From Apostichopus californicus (taxonomy: Eukaryota > Echinodermata > Holothuroidea > Aspidochirotida > Stichopodidae), in the NCBI GenBank assembly GCA_020650975.1, contig JAIPMN010000670.1, positions 1 to 64,000 on the forward strand: 64,000 nt of DNA, given 5' to 3'. Position 1 is the first letter of the stretch, and the number at the start of each line of letters is the position of its first letter. The position numbers and the translations under genes are program-made. Positions 60,945 to 64,000 of this stretch are shown piece after piece. A model generated the notes under the pieces. That model saw nothing but the letters and a program-made list of their open reading frames with translations, was not told the DNA's origin and did no database searches.

Positions 60945-62159
60945 AATGCCAGTACTCAATAAAGAATGATCTTCAAACAATTGTGAACACAGATCCTGTT
61001 ATCTCACTCACTGTAATAATATTAATGTTATTTACATTATAACCAACTGTTACTGCAAGGAGTGATCTGTAAGTATGTAATATTTCTATAAATACCTCTT
61101 GAATATATTTTAGCATGCCACTGACCCTCATTTGGAAGTTGGAATGACAACAGACAGGAAATACTCTAATTCAATGTTCATATTTTCTCTAGCAGTTTGA
61201 GGTCACAAAAATGTGTTTATTGAAACATACCGAGAATAGGTACAGTGATCTCTGTACAAAAACTGCTATCTTTGTATGTTTATAACCATTTCGCTGTATA
61301 CAATATACCAGATCAATTATTATCTACAGTACAGTCTTAAAAACAGGTCATTTTCTTGAGATTCTAAGGTTTTAAACTCCAAGGTTTTAAATATCCAAGA
61401 ACTACCTAAGTTGGTTTTTGTCCTTTTATGTTACTAAGATTCTTTTCCCACTATTTTATGCTCTTAAACATGCAGAGAGATCATGCAGGCATCCATTTAT
61501 GGATTCATTCATTCATTTTGTAGCTGCTTAAAGATATATTTGCTCCAAATATATTTGTTTCAAACCAAGCATGATTGCTCTCAGATCACTTTTCTTAATG
61601 TGAAAAGCACTTTATTGTAATGGTTTGCATTGTCCCTGGGATTACATAGCAAAGAAGCTTCACTTGCCAAAGGGTTTATAGTAATTAACTACTTATTTTT
61701 CACTGAAATAAGTTGCTGTCCTTCGCTATGTACTGTAGTTATGAACTTGATACAGTATGTCATTGCTAATGGTGTTGCATTTAATTGTGCTGAAATAACT
61801 GTGACATGCACTATACAGTAACAGACAGTTCACATAAATCCCACTAATGAATTATGTATGCAACACTGGAGGTAGTAGCAGAGTCATCTTAGTTGAATCA
61901 GAAGTCTTCTACAGCTTTTAGAACAATAGGCAATCTTTTGTATTGTTCACAATAAGCTCATTCTATGGTGAATCAAGATCAATAATAGAACCTGGTGGAG
62001 GAAAAGGGGAACTACAAATGGATCAATAGTACAAGTTGTATTGAAGTTGTATTCATAACCATAGGCCTAGTGACCATAGTCCAAGCACCTCAGTGCATCA
62101 TACACCATGAAAGGTCACAGTGAAAGTTACAGTGTTGTCTAATGTACACCAGACTTAAC

Positions 62160-62715
62160 CTTAGCCACACCTACTCAAAAATATTGTATTGCCCCTGTGG
62201 GAACCAACAGTACTAGTAACACAATTCTTTTATAGTACATGGAATGATATATCTGGTATCACATCACAAAATGCGTCATGTACAGTATGCAAAATTGTCA
62301 AATGCAGAGATGCAAAGTAGAATTGTACATAGGAACAATATAGTGTACTACCCTACTTCCAAAATACTGTATTGCCCCTGTGGGAACCAACAGTGGTACC
62401 AACACAATTCTTTTATAGTACATGGAATGATATATCTGGTATCACATCACAAAATGCGACATGTATGCAAAACTGTCAAATGCTCTATGCAAAGTAGTAT
62501 TGTATAGGAACCATATAGTGTACTACCCTACTCAAAAATACTGTATTGCCTCTGTGGGAACCAACAGTACTAGTAACAAAATTCTTTTATAGTACATGGT
62601 TGATATATCTGGTATCACATCACAAAATGCGACATGTACAGTATGCAAAATTGACAAATGCAGAGATGCATAGTAGTATTGTATTTATAGGAACCATATA
62701 GTGTACTGTATTATA
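62160..62715. repeat. Tandem repeat, three copies of ~175-183 bp
   Basis: GCCCCTGTGGGAACCAACAG starts at 62,191 and 62,374 and, with one change, at 62,548. Each is followed by TTCTTTTATAGTACATGG and TATCTGGTATCACATCAC. Confidence 0.92.
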
Positions 62716-63734
62716 TTAAAGAGACAAAGGTCAGAAACTACAAACAAACTTAATAGTGAAGTTTGATACTGATTCTGCCAAATTACTATGCATGCATGGA
62801 GGGGTAATGTCCACCCCCCACTACACTTTGCCAAAAACTGAAGTCAGTCAGTGGTGCCTTTCTCACACAACTCCTCCCTGCATGTACAGTGATTCCATAG
62901 AATCATTATCAAAGTTTATTATTTTTAGTCGGTTATTTTGATTGTTCTTCATAGTATCCATTGGAGCAGGCTGTAAACCAATCGGAATCATCTTTTTTGT
63001 GATTTGATGATACATACACAGATATCATTTCCCCATTCACAAAACTTATTCAAATAATAGACATAATAGGACTTGTTTGCTTTATGACATCGCAAACATA
63101 GGTTATTGTGCAATTTATTCTTCCCCAAAAAATAGTCATTATTGAATGATTTTATGTTATATCAGTTGACCGGAAAAAATAAAAACATCTGGAACATTAT
63201 GGGGAGTGTAATTTTAGATTTTGACCACCTTTATCAACTTTTGCACCATTTAATTGCCTAATAAATTGTAGAGATATATCATTTTAAAACAATTACAGTT
63301 CAAGATTCTTTACTACCTCTCTTGCAGCATTGTTACGAATGCAGGATTCTGGTCCGGGACGCAATGTTAGGCCTTGTACGCAAAATCGTTTTTTTTTTGA
63401 GAAACAAACCCCAAGTACACTCTCCCAACTAGGTCAACGGTAAACATAACAAAACGCTTGTCGGTTAAATTTGCGAGCCTTCCCTAAGAATCAACCGCAA
63501 GGTATAGGGTTAACAAATGCTCCATTACAGAGATTTTCATGCTAAAAATAGACAATGATGCTTTATCAAAATTCCTGTGATTTGATTGGCTAATAGTCTC
63601 AACCCATTGTCTGGAAGCATTCTTGCATTTGTAGTGCTCAATGAACATGAAGTATGTTGTTTACAACATTTAATTGCAACGTTACTTTCCCCTGTGCAGA
63701 GATAACAAAGTTTGTGGTATAGGCTATCGTATGT

Positions 63735-63962
63735 GTGCACTCAAATATCATAACGTTAGGCCTGGTTGTCTCATATTTTTACCCACATTTTGACAACAAT
63801 CATTGGTGGTACGAAGATGCACTTGAATATGAATTATTTGTCACAACATATGAAAAATATTGGAGAACGAAAGGGAAGCTTTACGTACACAGGACTGCTT
63901 TTCTAGAGAGATTGCTGACCTTGGCATTCTCGAAATATTGTCTGAACAACAAAATCGAGTGA
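63735..63962 (+). CDS. Unassigned open frame at the window edge
   Basis: The 75-codon frame includes NNHWWYEDALEYELFVTTYE; an overlapping frame to 63,990 reads REIADLGILEILSEQQNRVT, then NKIMDDI and stop. Both look more protein-like than the surroundings, but they overlap in different frames and neither can be tied to a family. A CCAAT-type box (GATTGGCTAAT) lies about 150 bp upstream. Weak support. Confidence 0.2.
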   Translation: MHSNIITLGLVVSYFYPHFDNNHWWYEDALEYELFVTTYEKYWRTKGKLYVHRTAFLERLLTLAFSKYCLNNKIE

Positions 63963-64000
63963 CCAACAAGATCATGGATGATATTTAACTGAGTGTCGTT

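Noticed and set aside
63312-63540. Minus-strand candidate for the missing NAGS first exon
   Set aside because: A CCAAT box and a possible donor exist, but the frames are short, interrupted and lack a presequence or the residues expected before VGTDP.

Overview
The window is animal nuclear DNA: AT-rich, intron-dominated, with GT-AG exons of about 30-260 bp and a dense load of MITEs, a tRNA-derived SINE, LINE 3' ends and minisatellites. The repeat types (8-bp-TSD hAT MITEs, TTAA-flanked MITEs, LINE tails ending in TTATTATTA) point to a marine invertebrate deuterostome. An echinoderm, perhaps a sea cucumber, is my best guess; this is an inference.

Region 1 (1-20,340, + strand): the 3' part of a gene for a long coiled-coil protein. 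I could join 20 exons by splice sites and reading phase (about 705 codons, stop at 20,338-20,340, AATAAA about 95 bp later). The 5' end lies before the window. I do not recognise the family. All junctions agree in phase except e2/e3, where a small exon is probably missing. The introns hold MITEs, SINEs, LINE tails and a 12-copy minisatellite.

Region 2 (20,341-26,868): intergenic space between two convergent genes, with a diverged duplication, a hammerhead-ribozyme-like motif and, at its right edge, a minisatellite that runs into the stop codon of the next gene.

Region 3 (26,869-56,349, - strand): nine exons of N-acetylglutamate synthase (NAGS), the mitochondrial enzyme that makes the urea-cycle activator N-acetylglutamate. 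They cover most of the amino-acid-kinase-like domain and the whole GNAT acetyltransferase domain (433 residues). The first exon(s), with the mitochondrial presequence, were not found. The intron between n2 and n3 is about 15 kb.

Region 4 (56,350-64,000): no firm gene. It holds a hAT-type MITE, a three-copy tandem repeat and an unassigned open frame at the right edge.

The most striking pattern is that four exon edges in the two genes are themselves repeat units of local tandem arrays: three 5' splice sites (e12, e16, NAGS n3) and the NAGS stop codon. The NAGS n3 case is a higher-order array of about 1.4 kb (three ~50-bp monomers per 154-bp unit) whose outermost monomer is the coding end of the exon plus its splice donor, so the intron carries about a dozen donor-like copies.
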